DNA from: Terrisporobacter petrolearius
GTDB lineage: Bacteria; Bacillota; Clostridia; Peptostreptococcales; Peptostreptococcaceae
NCBI RefSeq assembly: GCF_020748185.1
Contig: NZ_JAHZMO010000024.1
Coordinates: 1 to 49,922, forward strand
DNA: 49,922 bases
Direction: 5' to 3'
The position numbers and the translations under genes are program-made. This document shows positions 8,637-16,341 of the stretch, in pieces (positions within the stretch are counted from its first letter, which is position 1; each line of letters opens with the position of its first letter). The notes beneath the pieces are model-generated. The model had not been told where the DNA came from. It ran no database searches and worked only from the letters and a program-made list of their open reading frames with translations.

Positions 8637-9737
8637 ATGAAAAAGATAATTTCTAATATTTATCATAAAACCATATTTCATAAACCAAACAGAAATAACT
8701 TAAAAATTAAGGCAATTAAATCAAGACAATTACCTTATAATATTGAAGTTATTGCTGAAAATTTAAATATTCCTTGGGCTATGGATATAAGTGATAGTGG
8801 CAACATCTATTTTACTGAGAGGACTGGATCAATTAGAGTTATTGAGAAGGGCACACTAAATCCAGAGCCACTCATCACATTTACAGCTCCATTTATAAGT
8901 CAAGGAGAGGGTGGCCTAATGGGGATTGCTTTAGATCCTGATTTTTTACAAAATCATTATTTTTATGTTATGCATTCATACACAGAAAACAATAAACTCT
9001 ACAACCGTGTTGTTAGATTAATTGAAAACAATAACAAGGCATACATTGATAAAATCCATCTAGATAAAATTCCCGGAGGACAAATTCATAATGGAGGCAG
9101 GATAAAAGTAGGCCCAGATAAGAAGTTATATATAACAACAGGAGATGCAGGCAACTCTTCATTAGCTCAAGATCTTTCAAGTACTGCTGGAAAAATACTT
9201 CGAATAGAGCTGGATGGCAGTATACCTAAAGATAATCCATTTGTTAATTCACCTATTTATAGCTTTGGCCACAGGAACCCACAAGGCTTAGCATGGAATT
9301 CAAAAAATATACTATATTCATCAGAACATGGGCAATCAGCACATGATGAAATAAACCTCATACATCCAGGAGCAAATTATGGATGGCCTCTTGTTCAAGG
9401 GGATGAAGATTCTACAGAAGTTATGGTACAAAAGCCATTAATACACAGTGGTGAAGATACATGGGCCCCATCTGGTATTACCTTTGTAAACCAAGGCCCT
9501 TGGCAAGATAAATTATTAGTTGCTGCACTTCGTGGACAACAACTCCTTTCTATATTCTTAAATGAAGATGGAAGTGTAGTAGAAAGTGTAGAATCATGGT
9601 TTAAGAATGAGTATGGACGTTTACGTGAAGTAGTTCAAGGAAAAGATGGGTCAATTTATATTACAACAAGTAATAGAGATGGACGAGGAAATCCTGATAT
9701 GAGTGATGATAGAATTATCCGTCTCGTTCAAAAATAA
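8637..9737 (+). CDS. PQQ-dependent sugar dehydrogenase family (glucose/sorbosone dehydrogenase beta-propeller)
   Basis: A 366-residue six-bladed propeller protein of the GSDH family. Signatures are NIPWAMDISDSGNIYFTERT, GEGGLMGIALDPDF, HNGGRIKVGPDKKLYITTGD, FGHRNPQGLAW and the C-terminal GRLREVVQGKDGSIYITTSN. The catalytic-type His (QIHNGGRI) and the Ca/PQQ-site regions appear present. Family members oxidise aldose sugars with PQQ. No PQQ biosynthesis genes are seen here, so the cofactor must come from outside or the protein uses the fold differently. No signal peptide is evident, although a basic 25-residue N-terminus is present. The ribosome site is TTTGGAGGACAAA. A perfect palindromic terminator follows. 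Confidence 0.88.
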   Translation: MKKIISNIYHKTIFHKPNRNNLKIKAIKSRQLPYNIEVIAENLNIPWAMDISDSGNIYFTERTGSIRVIEKGTLNPEPLITFTAPFISQGEGGLMGIALDPDFLQNHYFYVMHSYTENNKLYNRVVRLIENNNKAYIDKIHLDKIPGGQIHNGGRIKVGPDKKLYITTGDAGNSSLAQDLSSTAGKILRIELDGSIPKDNPFVNSPIYSFGHRNPQGLAWNSKNILYSSEHGQSAHDEINLIHPGANYGWPLVQGDEDSTEVMVQKPLIHSGEDTWAPSGITFVNQGPWQDKLLVAALRGQQLLSIFLNEDGSVVESVESWFKNEYGRLREVVQGKDGSIYITTSNRDGRGNPDMSDDRIIRLVQK

Positions 9738-9756
9738 ATATATATTAAAGTATAGT

Positions 9757-9788
9757 AAAAACCGTATTACGAATTCGTAATACGGTTT
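9757..9788. terminator. Palindromic bidirectional terminator (hairpin family 1)
   Basis: A perfect 32-base palindrome. Each half is aaaaccgtattacgaa or its complement, with T runs on both strands. It lies between the plus dehydrogenase gene and the minus gene ending at 9871. Confidence 0.85.
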
Positions 9789-9870
9789 TTATATGTTTAG
9801 TATTTAAGTCAGTTTTCTGTTTTAATAATTGTTTATAAAAATTTTATAATATATTTATATAATACTTTGT

Positions 9871-10194
9871 TTAATATGGAAAAAATGGATAATATGGATA
9901 TGGCAATAATGATAGTGCTAGTAAAGTAGCAAATGGAAAAACTCTACGTCTAAAACGTCTAAATCTTCTAGGTCTACCAAATTGTCGTTGTTGACTACAT
10001 GGATTTTCAAGTTCTTCCTCCATTACATCCTCACCAACTAAAACAGTAACACCATTTGAATCCACACTTTCAATAATTCCATCAAATACACTTCCATCTC
10101 TCATTGTAAATAGAGCGTGATAATTCATTAACCTTCTACATTCATCATGTAAATTCTGTCCATTTCTATCCTTATTATTTTTTTCTGAATACAC
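9871..10194 (-). CDS. Small protein with an Sm-like segment and Arg/Pro-Tyr tail; possible spore-coat protein
   Basis: About 107 residues. The middle (HALFTMRDGSVFDGIIESVD, then SNGVTVLVGEDV) looks like a small SH3/Sm-type beta barrel, as found in several Bacillota spore-coat-associated proteins. It is followed by a very basic stretch (GRPRRFRRFRRRVF), a short hydrophobic run, and the ending LPYPYYPFFPY. I choose the GTG at 10194 because AAAGGGG precedes it; the longer ATG frame from 10251 has no ribosome site. The Pro/Tyr-rich end recalls coat proteins such as the cupin at 33317. Function inferred only. Confidence 0.55.
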   Translation of the reverse strand: MYSEKNNKDRNGQNLHDECRRLMNYHALFTMRDGSVFDGIIESVDSNGVTVLVGEDVMEEELENPCSQQRQFGRPRRFRRFRRRVFPFATLLALSLLPYPYYPFFPY

Positions 10195-10310
10195 TTCTAA
10201 CCAACCCCTTTCTACTACTATAGTATTGGATATTAGAAAGAGTGTTCTCATTATAAGATATAAATCGTTATAAAAAGTTCTACAAATAATTTATATTTCT
10301 TTTTTAACAA

Positions 10311-10344
10311 AAAAATCCTGGATAATTCGATATCCAGGATTTTT
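10311..10344 (-). terminator. Terminator of the DUF4180 gene
   Basis: Perfect stem aaaaatcctggata with tatccaggattttt around the loop attcga. It is about 100 bases past the DUF4180 stop and could work in both directions. Confidence 0.8.
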
Positions 10345-10442
10345 AATAACGTATAAGTGCTTAGCGTAATCTATGAATAGAGAAAATTTTAGTACTTCTA
10401 GATTGTAGACATGCTTTCAAATTTATATACATATTCTTATTA

Positions 10443-10799
10443 CTACTTAATATTTAAAATCCAGTTTTCAGCATCTTCAATGTTATTAAAAACTCTAAAA
10501 TTATTTGATCTGTTTAATTCATATATTAACTCTCCAAACCTTCCATCTATTTTCTTATTGTCTTCAATTATGGCTGAAACTTTTATATTATAATTAATAA
10601 ATTTTTGTAAAGCTATACCTGCTAGTCCTAGCTTAAGATTAAAAAATTCTTCAGTAAATGTTTCTTCTTTAAACAGCAATAACCTAATATCATTTGAAAT
10701 ACATATGCCAATAATATCTAATATATCAGACTCACAGGTAACTGGCTGTTTTACTTCTATATATTTTGTGTTTGTTTTATCTATAATTTTATAATTCAT
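10443..10799 (-). CDS. DUF4180 domain protein
   Basis: 118 residues matching the DUF4180 pattern: an alpha/beta fold with a central LLFKEETFTEEFFNLKLGLA, KFINYNIKVSAIIED, and the C-terminal RVFNNIEDAENWIL. The fold resembles STAS/SpoIIAA-like proteins. The function is unknown. The ATG follows TAGGTGATAAA. It lies 19 bases after a DNA-binding protein gene on the same strand and is very likely co-transcribed, so it may be a partner or sensor for that regulator. Confidence 0.8.
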   Translation of the reverse strand: MNYKIIDKTNTKYIEVKQPVTCESDILDIIGICISNDIRLLLFKEETFTEEFFNLKLGLAGIALQKFINYNIKVSAIIEDNKKIDGRFGELIYELNRSNNFRVFNNIEDAENWILNIK

Positions 10800-10818
10800 T
10801 TTATCACCTAATTCCTAT

Positions 10819-11319
10819 TTACATCTTATTATTATCATCTGTAAGGGTAGATATAAAATCTAACATTTCTTTAGTGAAGTCCATATCTCCCCATAGCATT
10901 ATCTTTAAATTTTCACATTTTTGATAATGTTTTAAATTAATAGTTGAGTTGCTCATTTTTGAATCTTTGCTGTTCATTACTGCTAAAAGCATGTTTGATA
11001 TTCTTCTATATTCATCCAAATCTACTTCGTTAACGTCTACAACAGTAGATATACTTATCTTATTAGTTTTCTTGCTTGTATGGGCATTACTTGTAGAAAA
11101 TTCGATTTTTTCATTTTGTACTTCATTATTGCTCCTAACATTCACATTATTGTCTTCTATAAAAAAACTTAAATCATGTCCTGATATTCTCCATTGCTTT
11201 CCAACTTTGTTTGCTCTAAGTTTACCTTCCGTTATAAATTTTCTTATAGTTTTATGGTGCATTCCTAATATTTCTGCTATTTGGTCAACTGTATAAAATT
11301 TTTCTTCCATTAAAATCAA
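10819..11319 (-). CDS. Helix-turn-helix (excisionase/MerR-like) DNA-binding protein
   Basis: About 166 residues. The first 60 are an excisionase-type winged helix (FYTVDQIAEILGMHHKTIRK, then GKLRANKVGKQWRI). A variable, Ser/Asn-rich linker follows, then a helical C-terminal domain (DEYRRISNMLLAVMNS, NLKIMLWGDMDFTKEMLDFI). The best Shine-Dalgarno (AAGGAG) is 6 bases before a TTG at 11319. The ATG three codons later is possible, and the ATG at 11334 has no site. It pairs with DUF4180 downstream in a two-gene operon. Such proteins usually repress or activate a neighbouring operon. Confidence 0.75.
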   Translation of the reverse strand: MILMEEKFYTVDQIAEILGMHHKTIRKFITEGKLRANKVGKQWRISGHDLSFFIEDNNVNVRSNNEVQNEKIEFSTSNAHTSKKTNKISISTVVDVNEVDLDEYRRISNMLLAVMNSKDSKMSNSTINLKHYQKCENLKIMLWGDMDFTKEMLDFISTLTDDNNKM

Positions 11320-11466
11320 TCCTATCTCCTTCATTTTATAAACTCATTATATTTAACTATACACTCTTTGTCAATGTATTTCATTGTACTTTATTGCTAT
11401 TTATTAAACTTTATTTCTATTTTCTGCATAATCTTACTCAATTATTCAACTGATTTTTTAAAATAA

Positions 11467-11503
11467 AAAAGTATGTACTAACTTTTACATCAATACATAC
11501 CTT
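11467..11503 (-). terminator. Terminator of the kinase cassette (hairpin family 2)
   Basis: Stem aaagtatgta.. with ..tacataccttt-like sequence around a ctttta loop region. Nearly identical to the copy at 29532-29568 and related to 13355-13393. It follows the gene ending at 11568. Confidence 0.75.
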
Positions 11504-11567
11504 AATCATTGCAAATTACATACATCATTACTTTTATATGACTTCATACATTATATCCTATATATTT

Positions 11568-12137
11568 CTAATATTTGAATTCTAGAAATATATCCTCAAT
11601 AAATCTCTCGAAATTTTCCCTTTGTATATGGTTGTTTCCATAATATTTTTCTCTTAGTGCTAAAACTCTGTTGACTTCCATAGCATTTAAGCTTTTCATT
11701 AGTTCATAATTTTTCTCATTATAAAGACGTTGCAATGTCTTTCCTATATAGTAAAGTGATTCATAATGTTTGGTATTTGAAAAACCTGGTATCTTCCAAT
11801 CTTCATTTTGTTTGCCAAAAAATATTGATTTTGCAAGCCAACCTTTTATTGCCGTAGCATCTAATGTAGTACTTGAAAGAACATAATTTATATATTCACT
11901 AAATTCCGTAAATTCCCCTTCTTTTGTTTTTATACCTACAATAGGATACCATAATCCTTTTATCTTGTTGTTGTTTGTTCCTGAAGATCTGTAAAAAGCT
12001 AAGGTAACTCTTTCTACGCCATAGTAAAACTCCATATCTACATCTATTAATCCAATCAATCTAAATGGCTTTTTAGAGTACTTATTTACTCTAAATGTAT
12101 CTTCATATATCTTTACTATTCTAACAACATTTTTTAT
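11568..12137 (-). CDS. Unknown protein of the kinase cassette; apparent AUA start
   Basis: The frame is open to a strong AAGGAGG site. The only start-like codon at proper spacing (9 bases) is ATA at 12137, or ATT one codon before it. This gives a 189-residue protein opening KNVVRIVKIYEDTFRVNKYS. A TTG at 12059 is in frame but lacks a ribosome site and removes 26 residues. The protein is soluble with no membrane segment. It has motifs such as VERVTLAFYRSSGTNNNKIK, GLWYPIVGIKTKEGEFTEFS and a Tyr-rich C-terminal helix region. I do not recognise the family. It lies 82 bases after a protein kinase gene on the same strand, with a weak hairpin between. Confidence 0.65.
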   Translation of the reverse strand: MKNVVRIVKIYEDTFRVNKYSKKPFRLIGLIDVDMEFYYGVERVTLAFYRSSGTNNNKIKGLWYPIVGIKTKEGEFTEFSEYINYVLSSTTLDATAIKGWLAKSIFFGKQNEDWKIPGFSNTKHYESLYYIGKTLQRLYNEKNYELMKSLNAMEVNRVLALREKYYGNNHIQRENFERFIEDIFLEFKY

Positions 12138-12170
12138 AATAAAGCGCCTCCTTAATATAAATTATTATTA

Positions 12171-12211
12171 ATAAACCATATAACTTTAAAATTAAAAGCT
12201 ATATGGTTTAT
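12171..12211 (-). terminator. Weak hairpin between kinase and unknown gene
   Basis: Stem ataaaccatata with tatatggtttat and a 17-base loop. The minus-strand sequence after it is ttaataataattt rather than a T run. It probably attenuates or stabilises mRNA ends rather than fully stopping transcription. Confidence 0.5.
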
Positions 12212-12219
12212 TGTTTTAT

Positions 12220-12942
12220 CTAACTATTTGAATTTTTAATTATTAAAAGATGTCTCATTATTTCATCTGTATTTTCATATGGTTTTTCCATTCCCATTAA
12301 TCTCTTTAAAAAAATTAATTCGTCATTTTTTAAATCCAACTCTTCATACCATGGCCTATCTTCTAATTCTAAATTTTCATCATCGTAAGATGAGTAATAT
12401 AGATGTATTAGAAAGTCTGCCATATACCAATAATCTATTTCCTTTTTATATTTCTCCTCATCTATATATCTAGCTAATCCAAAATCAATTAATATTAAAT
12501 CTTTTTTTTCATTCATTATTACATTAGAAATTCTAATGTCTCTATGAACAATGTTTTTTTCTTGCAAGGTAATTATGATTTTCAAAATTTTTTGTGCAAT
12601 ATCATATATTTCATTTCTATTAAATTCATATTCGTCAAAGGATAATAATTCATAAAAGTCTTTTCCTTGTATAAATTGAATTACATAGAATTTTGTATCT
12701 TCATAATCAAATTTTTCTATGAATTTAGGAAATTTTTTATCATCTAAAGATTTCATTATTTCTTCTTCATAAAATAATTTATCTTTACTTTTTTCCATCA
12801 TTTCTTTTTTTAATTGTTTTATTACATATTTCTCATTTGTATTTTTTTCACACAGATATGTTATACCATATCTACCTTCACCTATTATTTTTATAATAGT
12901 GTAATTTTTTATATTTTCACCAGGTGTATAATATTTGTCTAT
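12220..12942 (-). CDS. Eukaryotic-like protein kinase; apparent AUA start
   Basis: The internal ATG at 12801 would lack the N-lobe. Reading upstream restores the glycine loop GEGRYG (residues 21-26) and the ATP-binding lysine in VIKQL (Lys42). The frame begins at ATA 12942, seven bases after GGGAGG, giving 240 residues. The catalytic loop is HRDIRISN (Asp135, Asn140) and the metal-binding motif DFG is at 153-155, so it should be active. The C-lobe is short and there is no membrane or sensor domain. It follows a 56-residue Ser-rich protein by 32 bases and precedes an unknown protein. I infer that the Ser-rich protein is its substrate. Its non-canonical start implies low expression, unless the ATG was lost by mutation. 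Confidence 0.8.
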   Translation of the reverse strand: MDKYYTPGENIKNYTIIKIIGEGRYGITYLCEKNTNEKYVIKQLKKEMMEKSKDKLFYEEEIMKSLDDKKFPKFIEKFDYEDTKFYVIQFIQGKDFYELLSFDEYEFNRNEIYDIAQKILKIIITLQEKNIVHRDIRISNVIMNEKKDLILIDFGLARYIDEEKYKKEIDYWYMADFLIHLYYSSYDDENLELEDRPWYEELDLKNDELIFLKRLMGMEKPYENTDEIMRHLLIIKNSNS

Positions 12943-12974
12943 ACTATCTCCTCCCAGTGGAATATTTTTTTAGA

Positions 12975-13145
12975 TTACTCACTATATGGTCTGCTATATG
13001 ATGAACTTGCACTTGAAGCACTTTGTGATGCGCTGGATCCACTTTCTGATACACTAGATCCACTAACAGAGGCACTTGTTCTTCCTTTTCCTTTTTTCTT
13101 GTAATATTCATGGCCTCTTTCTGATTGATTTTTTAAAGAATCCAT
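12975..13145 (-). CDS. Ser-rich 56-residue protein, candidate kinase substrate
   Basis: The ATG at 13145 has a good GAGGGGTGAT site; a TTG at 13160 overlaps that site and is rejected. The N-terminal 22 residues are charged (MDSLKNQSERGHEYYKKKGK). The last 33 residues contain 18 serines in S-A/S-V/S-G repeats (TSASVSGSSVSESGSSASQ, then SASSASSSYS) and end RPYSE. There is no Cys, signal peptide or membrane segment. The gene starts the cassette whose next gene is a protein kinase. A phosphorylated Ser-rich tail is plausible; a modified-peptide precursor is a less likely alternative. The 16-base palindrome 29 bases upstream may control it. Confidence 0.7.
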   Translation of the reverse strand: MDSLKNQSERGHEYYKKKGKGRTSASVSGSSVSESGSSASQSASSASSSYSRPYSE

Positions 13146-13173
13146 TATATCACCCCTCAATCATATATTAACA

Positions 13174-13189
13174 ACTAGAATATTCTAGT
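13174..13189. promoter_or_regulatory. Perfect 16-bp palindrome, candidate operator of the kinase cassette
   Basis: ACTAGAATATTCTAGT reads the same on both strands and sits between the Ser-rich gene's ribosome site and its upstream region. It has no T run, so it is more likely an operator than a terminator. The XRE regulator at 13412-13858 is the nearest upstream candidate to bind it. Confidence 0.5.
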
Positions 13190-13354
13190 CATTAATATAA
13201 CTTATGACATATTAATGTATTTTGCTACATTTATTTTTCATATAACCTTATTTTATTATCAAGCTAATCTTTAGAATAAAATTTTGTTTCGCCTAAACCA
13301 CGTATCGGCGAATTACTTTTCTACCCCTTTAAGCTATAATATCCTAGTAAGTAA

Positions 13355-13393
13355 AAAAGGTATGTATAGACTTTTAAGTCCATACATACCTTA
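13355..13393 (-). terminator. Terminator of the XRE regulator gene (hairpin family 2)
   Basis: Stem aaggtatgtatagactt with aagtccatacatacctt, followed by T6 on the minus strand, shortly after the stop at 13412. Confidence 0.8.
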
Positions 13394-13411
13394 AGCTTCA
13401 AAATAAAAACT

Positions 13412-13858
13412 TTATCCTTTTTTTATAACTAATTCTAATATATTGCCTATACTTATTCCAACTAAAGTTCCAATAACAGCCCATATGGGGTTATTAGTTA
13501 CAATGCCTACTACAATCCCAATTATTGATCCAACTGTCATTAAATAAATTCGTATATTGTCACTTCTTTCAACTAATTTTCCATTTTTATTATAATTAGG
13601 TTTTATATAAATGTCTTTTAATACTACTTTTCTCTTCTTATAATCTTTACACACTACTATATTATCATTAATTACTAGATCATCTATTGTTACATGAAAT
13701 ATATCCCTCAACATTACAAGGTCCTCCATATCTGGATATTCTTTTCCTAATTCCCATTTTGATATAGCTTGACAAGGTAAATTTAATTTTTTAGCAAGTT
13801 GTTCTTGTGATAGATTATTATCTGCCCTTAGTTTTTTTAAGTTATTTCCAAAATTCAG
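13412..13858 (-). CDS. XRE-family regulator with C-terminal membrane segments
   Basis: Residues 1-60 are a Cro/C1-type helix-turn-helix (FGNNLKKLRADNNLSQEQLA, then CQAISKWELGKEYPD). The C-terminus holds two close membrane helices (MTVGSIIGIVVGIVT and AVIGTLVGISIGNILELVI). The architecture is a membrane-tethered repressor common in Clostridia. GAGGTGAT lies 6 bases before a CTG at 13858, giving the usual start LNFGNNL. A GTG three codons upstream (13867) overlaps that site and is less likely. This is another non-ATG start in this stretch. Its divergence from known XRE proteins cannot be judged here. Confidence 0.75.
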   Translation of the reverse strand: MNFGNNLKKLRADNNLSQEQLAKKLNLPCQAISKWELGKEYPDMEDLVMLRDIFHVTIDDLVINDNIVVCKDYKKRKVVLKDIYIKPNYNKNGKLVERSDNIRIYLMTVGSIIGIVVGIVTNNPIWAVIGTLVGISIGNILELVIKKG

Positions 13859-13867
13859 CTTAATCAC

Positions 13868-14267
13868 CTCACATAAATTATATTTATATATTAACCATTA
13901 TTATGTATTTATTTTTTCTCAACTAATAGCTACAGTGTAATATAATATTAAAAAGCCTTTCCTTTATTTAGTTTACGGCTATAATGCCTTACTCTAAAGA
14001 GTTCACCTTTATTTTTACCTTCATTCTTATTTTAAATATAAAAACAAACCAAATAATAAATAATATATTATTCATTATTATTGTTAAAGTAGTATAATCC
14101 TATCTGCATCATTTACAGTAATAATAGATCCATCTTCCCATATTCTCACTTCAACATTGAAGCACTGTCATATTCTTAGCATTTTATTTATAATTTAAGT
14201 ATATTTCCACTTTTCATAAATTCATATTGATTTACTCCAAGTGGTGTATATTTAAATATCATATAAT
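13868..14267. other. Non-coding stretch with possible gene debris
   Basis: No intact gene. On the minus strand short pieces read like protein (VEVRIWEDGSIITVNDADRI near 14090-14155; FKYTPLGVNQYEFMKSGN near 14200-14260) but in different frames with stops between. I read this as remains of one small gene. No RNA gene is recognisable. Confidence 0.35.
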
Positions 14268-14299
14268 AAAAGGCCATATCTTTATGGATATGACCTTTT
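14268..14299 (-). terminator. Terminator after the small membrane protein gene
   Basis: Stem aaaaggccatatc with gatatgacctttt. A second weak hairpin (agttgg.../...ccaact) lies at 14300-14327, between this one and the stop at 14352. Confidence 0.65.
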
Positions 14300-14351
14300 A
14301 GTTGGCAAGTTTATGAGCTCACCAACTTATTATGGTAATGTTTTTTATATT

Positions 14352-14567
14352 TTACTTTTTCTTAGACTTAATTTTACTTATTTTTCGTCCTACTAAACTA
14401 ACTATGCTTCCTAAAACCATTGCAGATATAATTAATAAAAGGAAATAAAAAACAAAGTTATTGCTACCAGGTTTAGACTCTGCTGCATTTACTATTACAG
14501 TATTTGTTCCTATTATCATTAGAAAACTAATAACTAAGGTGATGATTAAACTTTTGCAATATTTCAT
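14352..14567 (-). CDS. Small secreted/membrane protein, unknown
   Basis: 71 residues. A signal-peptide-like helix (IITLVISFLMIIGTNTVIVNA, ending in an AxA-like site near residue 29) and a second membrane helix (about 38-60, FVFYFLLLIISAMVLGSIVS) are followed by a basic tail (RKISKIKSKKK). The start has TGAGGCGAAAA. It has the shape of a one-pass membrane protein with a short external segment. No family recognised. Confidence 0.6.
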   Translation of the reverse strand: MKYCKSLIITLVISFLMIIGTNTVIVNAAESKPGSNNFVFYFLLLIISAMVLGSIVSLVGRKISKIKSKKK

Positions 14568-14734
14568 TTTTTTCGCCTCACTTTTTATGAATATATCTTT
14601 GAGAAATATACTCTTTATATATTATATTGTCAGGCATAGAAAAAATTTCATTTATTTATAAATATATAAAATGATCTTTATGCATTGTCATAGTCAATGA
14701 AAAAGTAATTTCTGTTTTTGCTACAAAATCACTT

Positions 14735-15262
14735 TTAGCAACTCCATTTTATTTTTGCTGGATTAGGCTCATCTGTTATAGCTACTTTGCGCAGGGCATC
14801 TTCCATGTTTTTGCACTCTCTTGCTGCAATTTCATCATAAACATCAAGGATTTCATTAACTCCAACAGTTGAATACGCTATTGATGCACTACCGTAAAAT
14901 ACAAGCCCTAAAGAACTTGTTACAGTGTTAATTGTTGCTGTTGTTGCTCCAATTGCCCTAGCTGCAGCTTGTGCTGCTGGATTTCCTTCTGCTTCTCTTG
15001 CTGCTATTTGAACTTCCTTAATAAATTTCTTTGCTTCTGTTAATTTTATGTTTCCTTCCAGATATTCATTAATTGCATCTAGTGCATTTTTTAAACGAGA
15101 ATCTTTTGGATAATCTTTTTCATAAATAGGTAGAATGTACTCCCTTGCATATTCATTGCACCATTTTACAATTGTGTTTTTGCTTTGTGTTTTTATTAAT
15201 CTCATAATAGATAGAATATATGGTGAGTCTGCTTTTCCAATCATTTTTCGTACTTTAGCCAT
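14735..15262 (-). CDS. Imm-5-like putative immunity protein
   Basis: 175 residues that I recognise from the Imm-5-like family: VRKMIGKADSPYILSIMRLI near the start, NTIVKWCNEYAREYILPIYE, AAREAEGNPAAQAAARAIGA, and the ending DEPNPAKIKWSC. The family was named as a predicted immunity protein of polymorphic toxin systems. No toxin gene is next to it here, and members often occur alone. It is soluble and helical. The ATG follows AAAAGGAGTT. The flanks contain a broken membrane gene, so this is accessory DNA. Confidence 0.8.
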   Translation of the reverse strand: MAKVRKMIGKADSPYILSIMRLIKTQSKNTIVKWCNEYAREYILPIYEKDYPKDSRLKNALDAINEYLEGNIKLTEAKKFIKEVQIAAREAEGNPAAQAAARAIGATTATINTVTSSLGLVFYGSASIAYSTVGVNEILDVYDEIAARECKNMEDALRKVAITDEPNPAKIKWSC

Positions 15263-15374
15263 GATAACTCCTTTTTTAATATATTTTTTAAATTATTATA
15301 CATCAATTGTATCATATTTAAAATCTGAAACTATTTTGCCTGAAATATAAGGAGCAAGATTATTAAAGCTTTTA

Positions 15375-15632
15375 TTATTTTTCAACTTTTTTGTTTAAAC
15401 AACTTAATATTGATAAATTTGAACCTAAAGTTATTATGTCCAAGATGATAATTTTTCCAGCTATACTATAAAATTTAACTAAATAAGAAACCCCTCCAAC
15501 TATCATTAAAACTATACCTATATAGCTACCTCTAATTGCTTCATAGTAAATTGAATAAATTTGATTCTATTAATCGTTTCTTCATAGGTTCTATTAAATA
15601 AAACTGGATTTAGCCATATATTATATAATTTT
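15375..15632 (-). pseudogene. Small membrane protein gene, frameshifted remnant
   Basis: On the minus strand WLNPVLFNRTYEETINRIK ends in a stop. In a second frame the protein continues EAIRGSYIGIVLMIVGGVS, YLVKFYSIAGKIIILDI and ITLGSNLSILSCLNKKVEK to TAA 15377-15375. No start codon survives. It encoded about 85 residues with two membrane helices. A degenerate family-1 hairpin lies at its 5' side (15640-15669). The remaining sequence up to 15794 shows nothing recognisable. Confidence 0.45.
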
Positions 15633-15794
15633 TTTATTAAAAACCGTATCATTTGCTTGTGATGTAGTTCTCCGTAACAATAGCAAGTGAGATTTTTACA
15701 GTTTATTCTTCTGCATATATTCTACATAAATATGGTGTAATTCTCTATTTAGAAATTCCGTATTTCAACGTTTTATCATCCATATAGGCTATTG

Positions 15795-16340
15795 TTATAT
15801 AGTTTCAATCTCAACTTTTATTGCTGTAGCATCTTCTAGTTGAATCCAGTTTAAATTCGTTTTGAATTGTGTAGTAACCTTATCTAAATTACATATATTT
15901 TCTATAACATAAGCTCCTTTATTTTCAACATATTTATCTATTGCTACGTGAGACTTGCCATGTTGTATTCCACTTAAGTCAATGCCTATTAATTTTATAT
16001 TACACTCTAATAATTTATCTATAAGCTCATTAGTTAAATACGGACTTGCTTCAGAATTAAAATATTCTTTACTTCCATATCCGTAATTTTCTAAATATCC
16101 GGTTCTAAATATTACAAAAGAATTTTTTTCAATTGATATATTGTCTAATATATCAATATCTATAATACCTAGATTTCTAACATCTATTACAGTAACATCT
16201 ATTTCTGCTGGTAGCTCTATATTTGATAGATTGTAACAATCTATATGAGTTCCTATATGTTGTCTTTGATGTGCTGGTTGTGAGTCTCCCCATTTTAATA
16301 TTTCCTTTGGAATGTTAAATTCCGTTAAATGTAAATTCAT
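15795..16340 (-). CDS. Cyclase family protein (kynurenine formamidase-like metal hydrolase)
   Basis: 181 residues. The metal-binding motif HIGTHIDCYNL (family pattern HxGTHxDxP) is at about residues 28-38, preceded by QPAHQRQ. Further family features are VIDVRNLGIIDIDIL, FVIFRTGYLENYG and LIGIDLSGIQHGKSHVAIDK (the family usually has D-x-x-S-x-D). Cyclase-family enzymes hydrolyse amides such as formylkynurenine, or act on small cyclic compounds. It is slightly short. It starts two bases after the MarR stop, so the two are translationally coupled and the enzyme is probably controlled by that regulator. Substrate unknown. Confidence 0.82.
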   Translation of the reverse strand: MNLHLTEFNIPKEILKWGDSQPAHQRQHIGTHIDCYNLSNIELPAEIDVTVIDVRNLGIIDIDILDNISIEKNSFVIFRTGYLENYGYGSKEYFNSEASPYLTNELIDKLLECNIKLIGIDLSGIQHGKSHVAIDKYVENKGAYVIENICNLDKVTTQFKTNLNWIQLEDATAIKVEIETI

Positions 16341-16341
16341 A

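Noticed and set aside
12814..13104. A plus-strand 96-codon frame over the kinase N-lobe and Ser-rich gene
   Set aside because: It is the complement of the Ser-rich and kinase coding frames, without a ribosome site.
12975..13145. The Ser-rich protein as a class III lanthipeptide precursor with its kinase as synthetase
   Set aside because: The kinase has no lyase or cyclase domain and the peptide has no Cys; kept only as a weak alternative.
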